A stretch of 64,000 bases of DNA from Vaginimicrobium propionicum (GTDB lineage Bacteria; Actinomycetota; Actinomycetes; Propionibacteriales; Propionibacteriaceae). Positions 62,874 through 64,000 of the stretch are shown here, in pieces. The stretch is taken from positions 1,722,051 through 1,786,050 of the forward strand of contig NZ_LT706985.1 of assembly GCF_900155645.1 (NCBI RefSeq), written 5' to 3'. Position 1 is the first letter of the stretch, and the number at the start of each line of letters is the position of its first letter. The notes under the pieces are model-generated. The model made no database searches. It worked only from the letters and a program-made list of their open reading frames with translations, and was not told the DNA's origin. A program made the position numbers and the translations under genes.

Positions 62874-64000
62874 ATGGAAACAATGAAGTTAGGTATAGAT
62901 GTTGGAACTAACTCTGTCGGACTATGCGCGCTAAGCGTTGATGCCTCAGGTCGGCCACTAAAGATCTTGAACTCCATGACGGTCATCCACGATTCGGGCG
63001 TGGATCCTGAAAAGCAGAAACCCGCAGATACCAGACTTGCAACTGCTGGAACTGCACGACGTATGAGGCGTTTGTATCGAAATAGAAGAAAGCGTCTACG
63101 TCAGCTTGATGAGAAAATAAAAGAGCTCGGGTGGCCAATAATAAACCTCGAAACTTTGAATGATCCGTACGCTCCATGGAAAATAAGGGCACGGCTGGCT
63201 AAGTCGAAATTACCTAAAGAAGAACTACCGGCTGCTATGTCGATAGCATTACGCCACCTCGCTAGGCATAGAGGCTGGCGAAGCCCCTACGAGAGGGTCG
63301 AATCACTACATTCCAAGCACGACGACAGCGAGCTATTTCAGCAACTCAAGCGTCGCGTGAGCGACGAAATTGGGCGACCAGTTGATGAGTTATCTACTCC
63401 GGCTCAGGTTATATGTGAGTGGGGTTTGAGCCCAGCCAAGCGGTTACGAAACGCAGGTAAAACAAAATATGGCTCCGATTCAGTGAAGAATGGCGTATCA
63501 GTATCCGGAGACCTAAAAGCCGGCATTCTAGGCGGCAAACTCATGCAGTCTGATAATGCAAATGAAATCATGCGTATAGGAAAAATGCAGGAATTGCCAC
63601 AACATTTAATTCTGGAACTAATCGATCTGGTTTTTCATGCCGCAAGCCCTGTGGGATCAGCGTCAGCAAAAACCAAGAAGGATGCGCTGCCAGGACAAGG
63701 CAAATACCCACGTGCATCGAAAGCAAATTTAGAGTTTCAGAGGTTCCGCATCGTCCAAGTGGTCGCGAACTTGAGACTCACTGAATCCAAGACCGGCGAG
63801 ATACGTCTCTTAACTCCATCAGAGAAGACGAAAATCATAGATTTCTTGATGTCAGCTGACGAAACTGACGGAATCACCTGGGGCGACGTTGCCGAGCTGC
63901 TCGGCGTTGATCGAGAGCAGTTGAACGGTACGGCACAGCTATCGCCAGACGGGGAACGTGCATCATCGTTTCCGCCAATTAACGTTACACAAAAGCGCAT
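62874..64000 (+). CDS. cas9: Cas9 endonuclease, type II-C (N-terminal part)
   Basis: Cas9 is the RNA-guided DNA endonuclease of type II CRISPR. About 375 residues are visible before the window ends. They contain RuvC-I (LGIDVGTNSVGLCALSVD with the catalytic Asp), the Arg-rich bridge helix (ARRMRRLYRNRRKRLRQLDE), and the recognition lobe start (ALRHLARHRGWRSPYERVESL, KLMQSDNANEIMRIGK, LPGQGKYPRASKANLEFQRF, RIVQVVANLRL). These segments line up from memory with Actinomyces naeslundii Cas9. HNH, RuvC-II/III and the PAM-interacting domain lie beyond the edge. Starts at 62844, 62865, 62874 and 62883 are all in frame; none has a good ribosome site. Confidence 0.95.
   Translation, partial: METMKLGIDVGTNSVGLCALSVDASGRPLKILNSMTVIHDSGVDPEKQKPADTRLATAGTARRMRRLYRNRRKRLRQLDEKIKELGWPIINLETLNDPYAPWKIRARLAKSKLPKEELPAAMSIALRHLARHRGWRSPYERVESLHSKHDDSELFQQLKRRVSDEIGRPVDELSTPAQVICEWGLSPAKRLRNAGKTKYGSDSVKNGVSVSGDLKAGILGGKLMQSDNANEIMRIGKMQELPQHLILELIDLVFHAASPVGSASAKTKKDALPGQGKYPRASKANLEFQRFRIVQVVANLRLTESKTGEIRLLTPSEKTKIIDFLMSADETDGITWGDVAELLGVDREQLNGTAQLSPDGERASSFPPINVTQKR

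Noticed and set aside
62529-64000. CRISPR array beside cas9
   Set aside because: No direct repeats with regular spacing are visible; the array is presumably beyond the right edge.

Overview
The window comes from an actinobacterium of moderate G+C, most like the Actinomycetaceae. I infer this from an HspR/HAIR-controlled dnaK operon, an RpfB-type resuscitation factor, PknB- and PknG-type kinases, WXG100 proteins, LytR_C and DUF3073 proteins, an acVLRF1 release factor, and a Cas9 N-terminus that reads like the Actinomyces type II-C enzymes. I cannot fix the genus by eye.

Layout. Bases 1-3189 hold a type VII secretion island: a secreted coiled-coil protein (cut by the window edge), a divergent WXG100 protein, and the N-terminal part of a polymorphic toxin that is frameshifted and truncated. 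Bases 3190-7816 are a pile of insertion sequences: an IS3-family element, an IS481-like remnant, an IS256-family element with an 8-bp target duplication, and an IS150-type element that sits in the loop of the transcription terminator of the next operon. Bases 7840-22193 are mostly chromosomal core: a MacB/FtsX ABC transporter, a FUSC-like membrane protein, a LytR_C protein, gdhA, a membrane Ser/Thr kinase, a heterodimeric ABC exporter and lysS. Bases 22265-30776 hold the stress block dnaK-grpE-dnaJ-hspR, with two HspR operators and a SigR/SigH-like promoter, followed by treY-treZ for trehalose synthesis. Bases 30780-37975 contain a lipase-like hydrolase, DUF3073, purM-purF, DUF1992, an M20 peptidase, a DtxR regulator, acVLRF1 and a 39-residue cysteine-rich protein.

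Bases 38141-49205 are the most striking part. Nine tightly coupled genes encode a TelA-like protein, a small helical protein, a CbbX-like AAA ATPase, a four-helix membrane protein with GlnX-like topology, a helical protein, a PknG-type kinase, a PP2C phosphatase, a vWA protein and a zinc-ribbon/FHA protein. This reads as one membrane-coupled phospho-signalling module: sensor, kinase writer, phosphatase eraser, FHA reader, and AAA/vWA/TelA effectors. Its input and output are unknown. A YhhQ-type transporter and a glycosyltransferase follow.

Bases 51166-62528 carry rpfB, a TRAP transporter (dctPQM), and a LacI-regulated catabolic cluster (ribokinase, DcuC-like carrier, nucleoside hydrolase, dihydrodipicolinate synthase-like aldolase), then an aldo/keto reductase. 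The right end opens a type II-C CRISPR-Cas locus: cas9 runs off the window, and a tracrRNA gene lies upstream on the opposite strand, divergent from cas9. No CRISPR array lies in the window.
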